This document shows, in pieces, positions 46,524-54,800 of a DNA stretch of 64,000 nt. The DNA comes from Verrucomicrobiota bacterium. Lineage in GTDB: Bacteria > Verrucomicrobiota > Verrucomicrobiia > Verrucomicrobiales > Akkermansiaceae. The position numbers and the translations under genes are program-made. Positions within the stretch are counted from its first letter, which is position 1. The number at the start of each line of letters is the position of its first letter. The notes below the pieces were generated by a model. It searched no databases. It saw only the letters and a list, made by a program, of their open reading frames with translations, and was not told where the DNA came from. The stretch is taken from NCBI GenBank assembly GCA_017301995.1, contig JAFLEH010000004.1, forward strand, positions 248,001 to 312,000, written 5' to 3'.

Positions 46524-49500
46524 ATGAATGCGATTATTTCTTTCGATATCGGCTACGCATCCATCGGCTGGTGTGTGCTTGATTCATCTCCAGGCAGGAA
46601 GGACGAGCCCGTTTTCCTTGGTACGGGCGTGGTGACGTTTCCTACTGACGATTGCCTTGCCTCCCAGCGGCGTGCGCTTCGCAGAACCCGTCGCCATATC
46701 CGCTCCACCCGCATGAGGATCGAGCGCATGAAGCGCTGGCTGGTCCATCGCGGGGTGCTCACCCGTGAGGAACTCGACAAGCCGGGCCATGCCGCTCCCT
46801 TTTGGCTGGCTGCGGCGGCGTTGGAAGGGAAACGGATGCTGAGCGCATGGGAGATGTGGACGGTTTTGCGCTGGTATGCTCACAATCGTGGCTATGATGG
46901 CAACACCCGGTGGTCCGGTGGAGAGGATGACCCGGAAGACACCGAAAAAGTGAAGAATGCCGCCAATCTGATGCGCGAGGCGGGGGCATCAACCATGTGC
47001 CACACCGTCTGCCATCGCCTGGACCTCGATCCGGCTGATGAAGAAAAGCTTTCGTCCATGAAACCCTACAAGACCCTCAACGCGGCGTTTCCCCGAAAGA
47101 CCGTCTCCGGCGAGGTTGCCGAACTGCTTCGGATGCACGATGGAAAAGTCAAGGGACTTGACTCGAAGACCATCCGGTTCCTGATGAGCCAGGACGAACT
47201 TGGCGACGAAAATCGGGCGGAACTCCTCGCCGCCGGAATCAAACTGCCCAACCGCTATGAGGGGGGACTGCTTTTCGGTCAGTTGGTGCCGCGCTTCGAC
47301 AACCGCATCATTTCCCGATGCCCCATCACATGGGCTGCGGAATTTGACAAAGCCAAGTCCGCCGGAAAATCAGACGACGAGGCCAGGCACCTTGCCGAAA
47401 AGTATGCCAAAGTCCCTGCCGCAAAATGCCCGGAATACCTCGAATACCGGTTCGCCCGGATACTGGCCAACATCAAAGCCAACGGCGCTCCACTCGCTCC
47501 CGACACACGCCGATATCTGTTCGACACCGCGAAAGCGCGCGGCCGTTTCACGGCGTCGGAACTGAAAAAGGAGGTGGAAACCCGGCTTGGTACCAAGGAC
47601 ACAAACCTCGAAGCGTATTTCAACATCCATCCCGATTCCGACAAGGCGCTCGTGCTTGACCCTGCGGCCGTGCTCCCGCACGCGAACCGCACCATCAAGC
47701 CGATGTGGCCACACCTCGGAGAAAAGGCTCATGGGAAGGCGCTCGCTGTCTGGCGGCGGGGCAAGGGAATTTGTTTGGCCCAGTTGTTGGAGTTCGCCAA
47801 GGATGGAGGCGATCCCACGGCTGCGGAGGCCGCCCTGCGCGGCTATTTCGACAAACAGCCCAAAAAAGACACGAAAAATACCTCGTGGGACGAGTTCCTA
47901 ATGAAACCAATCCGCGCGGACTACGATTCCGGGCGCGCGCCCTACGCCCGCCCCGTGCTCAAACAAGTGGTCACCGAGGTGCTGGCCGGCTTCGATCCCA
48001 CGAAACCCGCCGTCTCACAAGCGAAACCCGACGGCGAAAAGAAGGCCGCCGATGGCATTCTTTACGCCCCGCTTGATCCCGCCTCCCGCGTCCGCGAACT
48101 GATGGCGGAGCGTCCTTTGGACTCGCTCACCAACAATCATCTCGTCCGCCACCGTCTGCTGATTCTGGGTCGCTTGCTGGATGACATTATGGCCGAGTTC
48201 AAGCTCACCGCAAATGATGGCAGTCTTCGCGTGATCGTCGAAGTGGCGAGGGAGCTCAAGGAGTTCTCGGGAATGACAGCCAAACAGATCACAGCGGAAC
48301 TTAACAGCCGTCTCAAGGACTTCAAGGCCGCAGTGGACCATCTTGAGAAGAACGCGCCTCATCTGCTCGCCGATTCGTCCCAACGGGGCGGCCTCATCCG
48401 CAAGTGCCGCATTGCCATGGACATGGGCTGGCGCTGTCCATTTACTGGCGACAAATACGATGCGGCGGACCTACCGAAACTTGAGCGCGAGCACATCATC
48501 CCTTACGCCACCCGTAACACCAACGCGCTTCATGCTTTGGTGCTCACTTGGCCGGAGGTCAATCGGATGAAGGGCAAGCGCACAGCCAGGCAGTTCATCG
48601 AAGAGTGCGCTGAACTGCCATCGAGGCAGGTGGCCGGACTCGAACGGCTTACCTTATTCACACCTAAACAATACGAGGCATTCGTCGAGGCTCTCGATAC
48701 CAAGGGGCACGATGACGACCGGCGTCGGAAGCAGGCACGCAAGGCATTGCTCGCCACCGTGGACTTCGAGGACAAGGAACTCGGCTTCACCGAGGGGCAA
48801 CTGACCCAATCCAGCCACCTGATGAAGCTCGCGATGGGCGAGATCAAACGGCAGTTGCCTGGGGCCGCTGTGGATCCCGTTCCGGGTCCGGTCACTGCCG
48901 AGATCAGAAAGTCGTGGTCCCTCACAGGCACACTTGCCTTGGCGTGCCCCGAGGTGCTCGACGGCGACGGAAAAGTCCGTCCAAAAGACGAGATTCGCGG
49001 ATTGACCCACCTGCACCACGCGTTGGACGCCGCGACCCTTGCCTTGGCCGCCCACTACATTCCCTTCCAGGCCCGCGGACTCGATCAGAAAGGCAAGATC
49101 TGGCAGGCGCTTCTCAAGCGCAGCCAGAGCGAGGATGAGAAGAAGTTTCTCCTTGGGCTCGGATGCTGTCAGATTTATCAGAAAGGAGGCCGGTCCGGCG
49201 AGAAGGCCACGGTTGTTGGTCTCAAGGATTTGGCTCCCCAGGTGAAAAACGCCCTCCGCCGTTCGCTTGCCGAAGCCCGTGTGATGCAGCATGTCCCGGC
49301 CGACCGCTCGGGTGCCCGCGCCGAACTAACGACGTGGGGGGTGGTGGAAATCACCGGCGAGGGGGACGACGCGCGGGTGAAAATCCGTCAACGATCCGTG
49401 AAGGTGGAAGACGGACTGCGGAAAATCACACAAAAGAACGGAGAGGAACGGGCTGGAAAGCTGCTCGGGATCAACCCCAAAGGCGGCAAAGGCAAGCTCA

Positions 49501-49892
49501 AGGCGATCAAAGGTGCGATGGTTATCGGTGAAAATTACGGCATCGCGCTAGATCCGACACCCGTGGTTATTCCGTTTTTTGATGTGACGGGAAGGTTGGG
49601 CGAATTGACTAAAGCAAATGGCGGCAAGAAGCCCAGGGTGTTACGTAATGGTATGCTGATCCGTTTGAAATCCAGCCCTCCAAGATCCCGACAGGATTAT
49701 TCCGGCATTTGGCGGATTGCCTCGATCAAGAACAATATGGGTAGATTTTTGATTGATATGGTTCGTCCTGGCTACATCACTCCGCAAAACGGAGTTCTCT
49801 GGGCTGGAATGAACAAGACATTGGAACCTTTGCTCGAATGTGGACTGGAGGTTTTGCCTCAGAATTTTTGCGGGCATGGTTCGAAGAAATGA
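46524..49892 (+). CDS. cas9: Type II-C CRISPR nuclease Cas9
   Basis: 1122 aa, an RNA-guided DNA endonuclease. RuvC-I is SFDIGYASIGW with Asp8, and the Arg-rich bridge helix is RRTRRHIRSTRMRIERMKRW (53-72). RuvC-II is VIVEVARELK with Glu573. The HNH domain has LEREHIIPYATRNTNALH with His657 and later NRMKGKR. RuvC-III is THLHHALDAATLALA with Asp835. All catalytic residues are present. From memory it resembles Akkermansia muciniphila Cas9 along its whole length (for example SLLFGQLIPRFDNRIISRCP there, GLLFGQLVPRFDNRIISRCP here). Absence of csn2 and cas4 makes it II-C. Codon choices (CTA and TTA in varied contexts) differ from most chromosomal genes here. Confidence 0.98.
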   Translation: MNAIISFDIGYASIGWCVLDSSPGRKDEPVFLGTGVVTFPTDDCLASQRRALRRTRRHIRSTRMRIERMKRWLVHRGVLTREELDKPGHAAPFWLAAAALEGKRMLSAWEMWTVLRWYAHNRGYDGNTRWSGGEDDPEDTEKVKNAANLMREAGASTMCHTVCHRLDLDPADEEKLSSMKPYKTLNAAFPRKTVSGEVAELLRMHDGKVKGLDSKTIRFLMSQDELGDENRAELLAAGIKLPNRYEGGLLFGQLVPRFDNRIISRCPITWAAEFDKAKSAGKSDDEARHLAEKYAKVPAAKCPEYLEYRFARILANIKANGAPLAPDTRRYLFDTAKARGRFTASELKKEVETRLGTKDTNLEAYFNIHPDSDKALVLDPAAVLPHANRTIKPMWPHLGEKAHGKALAVWRRGKGICLAQLLEFAKDGGDPTAAEAALRGYFDKQPKKDTKNTSWDEFLMKPIRADYDSGRAPYARPVLKQVVTEVLAGFDPTKPAVSQAKPDGEKKAADGILYAPLDPASRVRELMAERPLDSLTNNHLVRHRLLILGRLLDDIMAEFKLTANDGSLRVIVEVARELKEFSGMTAKQITAELNSRLKDFKAAVDHLEKNAPHLLADSSQRGGLIRKCRIAMDMGWRCPFTGDKYDAADLPKLEREHIIPYATRNTNALHALVLTWPEVNRMKGKRTARQFIEECAELPSRQVAGLERLTLFTPKQYEAFVEALDTKGHDDDRRRKQARKALLATVDFEDKELGFTEGQLTQSSHLMKLAMGEIKRQLPGAAVDPVPGPVTAEIRKSWSLTGTLALACPEVLDGDGKVRPKDEIRGLTHLHHALDAATLALAAHYIPFQARGLDQKGKIWQALLKRSQSEDEKKFLLGLGCCQIYQKGGRSGEKATVVGLKDLAPQVKNALRRSLAEARVMQHVPADRSGARAELTTWGVVEITGEGDDARVKIRQRSVKVEDGLRKITQKNGEERAGKLLGINPKGGKGKLKAIKGAMVIGENYGIALDPTPVVIPFFDVTGRLGELTKANGGKKPRVLRNGMLIRLKSSPPRSRQDYSGIWRIASIKNNMGRFLIDMVRPGYITPQNGVLWAGMNKTLEPLLECGLEVLPQNFCGHGSKK

Positions 49893-49897
49893 AAAAA

Positions 49898-49923
49898 GCG
49901 TTCTTGAATTTCTTCAAGAACGC
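49898..49923. terminator. Bidirectional terminator between cas9 and the HNH gene
   Basis: An 11-bp perfect stem GCGTTCTTGAA / TTCAAGAACGC with a TTTC loop begins 5 bp after the cas9 stop. On the minus strand it is followed by six T residues, so it ends the HNH transcript; on the plus strand CTGTTTGTTT follows, a weaker tract. Confidence 0.82.
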
Positions 49924-50013
49924 CTGTTTGTTTCGCGCGTCGCAACTGCGATAAGGGGGCGCGCCGGGCGAATCGGGCTCAATTCGAACCGCTCGGGCGT
50001 CCCTGCATCGCCG

Positions 50014-50313
50014 CTACGCTGCGCAACTCCAGTTGGGGTAGTTGTCCCCTTTGGAGCGGTTGTTGGTCCAGTGAAGGGGTTGCAAGTTCGAGAGTTCGTC
50101 CCCACCTCCCTTGGCCTTTGGTTTTATGTGGTCCACCTCCCAACCGAGATTGGACGAGGTCTTTCCGTAATCAGCCCAGCTCATAAGTTTTCCGCAAACA
50201 TCCTTCCGGATGACTTCGGGACTGTAACCGGGAACGACTTGGCCCTTGTTCCAAACCGCCCGAAGGGTGGCTTGGTCAAAGGCTCCGTTGGTTGTTGTGG
50301 TATTGTATCGCAT
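50014..50313 (-). CDS. Stand-alone HNH endonuclease encoded between cas9 and cas1
   Basis: 99 aa with a typical HNH (beta-beta-alpha metal) motif at the C-terminal half: LGWEVDHIKPKAKGGGDELS, then NLQPLHWTNNRSKGD. The DH pair, the Asn-Leu and the N-x3-KG positions fit the family. The N-terminus (MRYNTTTTNGAFDQATLRAV) is also typical of small bacterial HNH proteins. Such proteins are usually nicking or restriction-type nucleases or mobile. It is not part of known II-C operons. It lies antisense to cas9, cas1 and cas2, with its own terminator, so it looks like an insertion or an accessory nuclease. It is unrelated in sequence to the Cas9 HNH domain beyond the motif. Confidence 0.85.
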   Translation of the reverse strand: MRYNTTTTNGAFDQATLRAVWNKGQVVPGYSPEVIRKDVCGKLMSWADYGKTSSNLGWEVDHIKPKAKGGGDELSNLQPLHWTNNRSKGDNYPNWSCAA

Positions 50314-50347
50314 GTTTGTTTGGTTGTGTTTGGTGTTATCCCTCCGT

Positions 50348-50395
50348 GTCTGCCCCGCCGCAGGGCAGCGGGGCAGACTGAATCAAGGCAAAAGC
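50348..50395. other. Strong hairpin followed by a CRISPR-repeat-like segment
   Basis: An 11-bp perfect stem GTCTGCCCCGC (50348-50358) / GCGGGGCAGAC (50368-50378) is directly followed by TGAATCAAGGCAAAAGC (50379-50395). That equals the last 16 bases of the CRISPR repeat with one inserted A. On the plus strand it could be a second anti-repeat; on the minus strand it is a crRNA-repeat-like segment that would lie in the HNH mRNA leader. Confidence 0.8.
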
Positions 50396-50508
50396 TAACG
50401 AAACTTAACCAGTTGGCTGCGGTTTTGTTGGCTTCGGGCGGAGAATTGCGATATTTCGAGATACTGTCAATATAAAAATAAAAGTTTCGTTACCAATATT
50501 CTGTAGTC
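50396..50508. promoter_or_regulatory. AT-rich intergenic stretch before cas1
   Basis: The segment before cas1 is markedly AT-rich (GTCAATATAAAAATAAAAG at 50466-50484), unlike the surrounding sequence, and probably contains the cas1-cas2 promoter; a TATAAA box is at 50471-50476. The minus strand has TTGACA at 50470-50465, but no good -10 partner was found for the HNH gene. Confidence 0.4.
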
Positions 50509-51429
50509 GTGTCCTACCACATCGTCAGCATTGATGCCCCGGAATGCTCGCTTTCCTGCAAGGACGGGCAGTTGACCTGTAGCAGCGCCGAGGGTGAGCG
50601 TCGGCTGCCGTTGGAGGATGTTGCGGCCATCGTCATCACCTCGTTTTCCGCCTCCATTCACTCCAAGCTGCTGCTGGAGGCGGCGAAATGCGGGGTGGGG
50701 CTGGTGATTTGCGAGAATTTCAAGCCGGCCTCCCTCGTCCTGCCCGCCAACCGGTCCACCGACACGGCTCTGACCCGCGCCCAGGCCTACATTCCCGCCC
50801 AACTCCGGAACCGGCTCTGGCGGAAGACGGTCGATGCCAAATGCCTCAACCAATATTCGCTCGCGGCGGAACTCGCGCCCGGCGACGAACGGCTCGGTCG
50901 TTTCGAGAAGCTGGCCAGAGGGCACGGAATATCCAAGGAGGCGGAGTGTGCCAAGCTGTTCTGGCGGATCTATGCCGACCATGTGGCGGAGACCGACGAC
51001 TTTCGGCGCGAGCGCAAGGGCGATGGCCCCAACCCGCTGCTCAACTACGGCTATGCGGTGCTCCTATCCACCGTCTTGCAAAATCTGTTCGCCGTGGGGC
51101 TGGATCCGACCTTCGGCATCTTCCATGCCACGCGCGAGCAGTCCACCCCGCTGGCGTATGATCTCATGGAGCCGTTCCGCCCCTGTGTGGACTACCGAGT
51201 GGCCAAATGGCTGCTGGATCATCCCGGAGAGGAAAATCCCCAGGTCACCAAGGAATTCCGACGCTGGGTCACGGGGTTCCCCTTGGAAACCGTGGACTGG
51301 TTCGATCTGACCCTCGATGTCCGGGGGGTGATCGAAGGCGTGATCCGTTCCTTCCGGGTGGCCGTGACCAGCGGCCAGTCCGGCCCCTACCGACCATGGA
51401 CCCGAACCACTACAAAATGGGCTGGCTGA
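50509..51429 (+). CDS. cas1: CRISPR integrase Cas1 (type II-C)
   Basis: 306 aa, the catalytic subunit that inserts new spacers. It starts at GTG 50509 (SYHIVSIDAPECSLSCKDGQ). The metal-binding triad is visible: Glu144 in SKEAECAKLFW, His206 in FGIFHATREQSTPLAYD, and Glu221 in LMEPFRPCVDY. The usual EG before the helix is EA here. It overlaps cas2 by 34 bp. It is separated from cas9 by the opposite-strand HNH gene, so it needs its own promoter. Confidence 0.97.
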   Translation: MSYHIVSIDAPECSLSCKDGQLTCSSAEGERRLPLEDVAAIVITSFSASIHSKLLLEAAKCGVGLVICENFKPASLVLPANRSTDTALTRAQAYIPAQLRNRLWRKTVDAKCLNQYSLAAELAPGDERLGRFEKLARGHGISKEAECAKLFWRIYADHVAETDDFRRERKGDGPNPLLNYGYAVLLSTVLQNLFAVGLDPTFGIFHATREQSTPLAYDLMEPFRPCVDYRVAKWLLDHPGEENPQVTKEFRRWVTGFPLETVDWFDLTLDVRGVIEGVIRSFRVAVTSGQSGPYRPWTRTTTKWAG

Positions 51430-51731
51430 TGGTGGCCTTTGACCTGCCGGTCAAAACGAAAGAGGAGCGAAAGCGGGCTACCGCCTTCCGGGAGTTTCTT
51501 TTGGATGACGGCTTCCAGATGATCCAGTTGAGCGTGTATGCCCGGCCCTGCGTCACTTTTTCCCGGCAGGAAACCCATTTGCGGCGGATTCGGCTGGCGG
51601 TTCCGGCGGAGGGGTCGGTGCGGGCGATCTACATCACCAAGGCCCAGTGGGAACGGGCCTTCATCATCCACGGCCGCCCGGCAGTGGAAACGGGAGCTGA
51701 ACCAATGCCCGAGCAAATCATGCTCTGGTGA
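51396..51731 (+). CDS. cas2: CRISPR adaptation protein Cas2
   Basis: 111 aa from ATG 51396, overlapping cas1 by 34 bp; ATG 51417 (MGWLMVAFDLPVKTKEER) is a good alternative giving 104 aa. The ferredoxin-like fold starts with the strand MVAFDLP holding the conserved Asp, then RKRATAFREFLLDDGFQMIQ and SVYARPC, as in Cas2 of type II systems. It forms the dimer core of the Cas1-Cas2 integrase. The first CRISPR repeat begins 60 bp after its stop. Confidence 0.95.
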   Translation: MDPNHYKMGWLMVAFDLPVKTKEERKRATAFREFLLDDGFQMIQLSVYARPCVTFSRQETHLRRIRLAVPAEGSVRAIYITKAQWERAFIIHGRPAVETGAEPMPEQIMLW

Positions 51732-51776
51732 ACGGTTCCGTTTTCCCGGAATCGTTGTACAACGTTGAAAATGAGT

Positions 51777-51808
51777 TCCGAACGGAGCTAGGGATAGCTC
51801 CGTTCGGA
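51777..51808. terminator. Perfect hairpin joining an inverted half-repeat to CRISPR repeat 1
   Basis: TCCGAACGGAGCTA (51777-51790) is the exact reverse complement of the repeat-1 bases 51795-51808, giving a 14-bp stem with a GGGA loop. On the plus strand TTTT follows, so it may terminate cas operon transcription; on the minus strand it would form at the 3' end of the pre-crRNA, followed by AACTCATTTT. Just upstream is a 12-bp palindrome CGTTGTACAACG (51753-51764). Confidence 0.75.
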
Positions 51809-54800
51809 TTTTGAATCAAGGCAAAGCATGGAACTTGGGGGCGACTCCCGCGGGATCGGATAGCTCCGTTCGGATTTTGAATCAAGGCAAAGCTCCGGTT
51901 GGCGGCCCGCACGCGGTTGGAGGGATAGCTCCGTTCGGATTTTGAATCAAGGCAAAGCAACCGCGACCGACCCCAAACATCCTTGCGAGGATAGCTCCGT
52001 TCGGATTTTGAATCAAGGCAAAGCGTCAGGAAGCTGGCCGGTGCGCTTGATTTTGGATAGCTCCGTTCGGATTTTGAATCAAGGCAAAGCTGGAAGGCTC
52101 TCAAGGGCGACGACAAGGACGGATAGCTCCGTTCGGATTTTGAATCAAGGCAAAGCAAGAACGAAAACAGGTTGGATTTGACGGCTGGATAGCTCCGTTC
52201 GGATTTTGAATCAAGGCAAAGCAGCCCGCGGACCAAAGACGGCCACAGCGAGGGATAGCTCCGTTCGGATTTTGAATCAAGGCAAAGCTATCGCTCTCAT
52301 GTTGTTTTCTGTTGGATGGGATAGCTCCGTTCGGATTTTGAATCAAGGCAAAGCGGCGCGGATGCCGCATCCCTGATCGCCCAAGGATAGCTCCGTTCGG
52401 ATTTTGAATCAAGGCAAAGCCATCGCACCCGATGGATGATCTTCTGGAGAGGATAGCTCCGTTCGGATTTTGAATCAAGGCAAAGCAACGGGAGCAAACA
52501 GCGTGCGGTGCCTGGCGGATAGCTCCGTTCGGATTTTGAATCAAGGCAAAGCGATCCGCCGGTGCCCGGCAACCAGCTCATGGATAGCTCCGTTCGGATT
52601 TTGAATCAAGGCAAAGCTGGTGACAAAATCCCCCGCCATGATGGCAAGGATAGCTCCGTTCGGATTTTGAATCAAGGCAAAGCTCGGCGGCGGCACGGGG
52701 TTCGGTTCCTGGTTGGATAGCTCCGTTCGGATTTTGAATCAAGGCAAAGCAGCGGGTGACTCCTTCGCAAGTCTTGTATAGGATAGCTCCGTTCGGATTT
52801 TGAATCAAGGCAAAGCGATCGTCCGCGCGTTCTTTCCCCAGGGGCGGGATAGCTCCGTTCGGATTTTGAATCAAGGCAAAGCGACGGCGCGCGCGGCAGT
52901 CGAGCGGGCGCGGGATAGCTCCGTTCGGATTTTGAATCAAGGCAAAGCTTGGAATTCTAGCGGTTGCGGAAATATCGGGGATAGCTCCGTTCGGATTTTG
53001 AATCAAGGCAAAGCTTTGCCACCAAAGACCAGGCATCCGCCATCGGATAGCTCCGTTCGGATTTTGAATCAAGGCAAAGCTCGTGGTTTTCTTCATACTG
53101 TTTTTCAATCGGATAGCTCCGTTCGGATTTTGAATCAAGGCAAAGCGGCCGTGCCTGATGGTCGCGCTGGTGAATGGGATAGCTCCGTTCGGATTTTGAA
53201 TCAAGGCAAAGCGGCCGTCCGCCACTCCGGCCAGCAGGTCCGGGATAGCTCCGTTCGGATTTTGAATCAAGGCAAAGCGGCTGCAGTCGGCGCTGGTTCG
53301 CTGTCGCGGGATAGCTCCGTTCGGATTTTGAATCAAGGCAAAGCAGCACTTCGCTGCTAGACTGCCTGCAAATGGGATAGCTCCGTTCGGATTTTGAATC
53401 AAGGCAAAGCCGCCAGCACGCCGCTAACGCTCCGCCGACTGGATAGCTCCGTTCGGATTTTGAATCAAGGCAAAGCGACGCCGTCCGCCTGTTCGTCTCC
53501 GCCGCTGGATAGCTCCGTTCGGATTTTGAATCAAGGCAAAGCTGGCAATGCGGTGTAATGCAGAGAGAGAAGGATAGCTCCGTTCGGATTTTGAATCAAG
53601 GCAAAGCCAATCTAGCGGCGTGGTACTGGGCGGGTGGGGATAGCTCCGTTCGGATTTTGAATCAAGGCAAAGCTTGCGATGCCGCCGCCTCTCTGTCCCG
53701 TTGGATAGCTCCGTTCGGATTTTGAATCAAGGCAAAGCCGGCTGAGCTCGCTCAGCCGCTGCCCGGCCGGATAGCTCCGTTCGGATTTTGAATCAAGGCA
53801 AAGCATCGAAGCTCATCGCTTCTGAGTCGAGTCTGGATAGCTCCGTTCGGATTTTGAATCAAGGCAAAGCCTCTGCTGATCTCTGCTCTCCACGCCGCTG
53901 GGATAGCTCCGTTCGGATTTTGAATCAAGGCAAAGCCATGTCCCCTCTCAAACAACTCGTCCTAACGGATAGCTCCGTTCGGATTTTGAATCAAGGCAAA
54001 GCCAAGTCGGGCCTAGGTATTACCTCGGCAAAGGATAGCTCCGTTCGGATTTTGAATCAAGGCAAAGCACGCCGTGGCTCAACTCGGCGGCTAGGCGGGA
54101 TAGCTCCGTTCGGATTTTGAATCAAGGCAAAGCATAGGGTTTGGGCTTTTTCCAGGCATTTCGGGATAGCTCCGTTCGGATTTTGAATCAAGGCAAAGCC
54201 TTGGCGGGCGTGATGGCCGGGAAGTCTGGGGATAGCTCCGTTCGGATTTTGAATCAAGGCAAAGCAAAGAAGCGGAGATGACCGGATGGATCATGGATAG
54301 CTCCGTTCGGATTTTGAATCAAGGCAAAGCAGTGCTGCGCTAGCTGCCCCGCCAGCGCAGGGATAGCTCCGTTCGGATTTTGAATCAAGGCAAAGCGATC
54401 GACCTCAGCTCCTGCCGAACTGCTCGGGATAGCTCCGTTCGGATTTTGAATCAAGGCAAAGCCGGCAGCGCGTCGCACCCGAGATCCCCGCGGGATAGCT
54501 CCGTTCGGATTTTGAATCAAGGCAAAGCCTCAGGAACTGGATGGAGTTGGACAGGTCCGGATAGCTCCGTTCGGATTTTGAATCAAGGCAAAGCACCGGC
54601 GAGTATTCCCCTCTCAAAACCCAAGGATAGCTCCGTTCGGATTTTGAATCAAGGCAAAGCGTCTGGGCTGAGTTCCTCAAATACTCCCGTGGATAGCTCC
54701 GTTCGGATTTTGAATCAAGGCAAAGCTGCGAGCCGATGGACACGGCGACCGTGCTGGGATAGCTCCGTTCGGATTTTGAATCAAGGCAAAGCGACAGGAA

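Noticed and set aside
49914..50105. A 63-codon minus-strand frame between cas9 and the HNH stop.
   Set aside because: It overlaps the HNH gene in another frame and runs into the terminator stem; no domain.
50379..50500. Plus-strand segment after TGAATCAAGGCAAAAGC as the main tracrRNA.
   Set aside because: Pairing is good, but no clear nexus hairpin, terminator or promoter follows, whereas 46271-46412 has all of them. Kept as a separate finding.
46524..51731. A csn2 or cas4 gene that would make the system II-A or II-B.
   Set aside because: No frame between cas9 and the array other than the HNH gene, cas1 and cas2 is credible; the locus is II-C.
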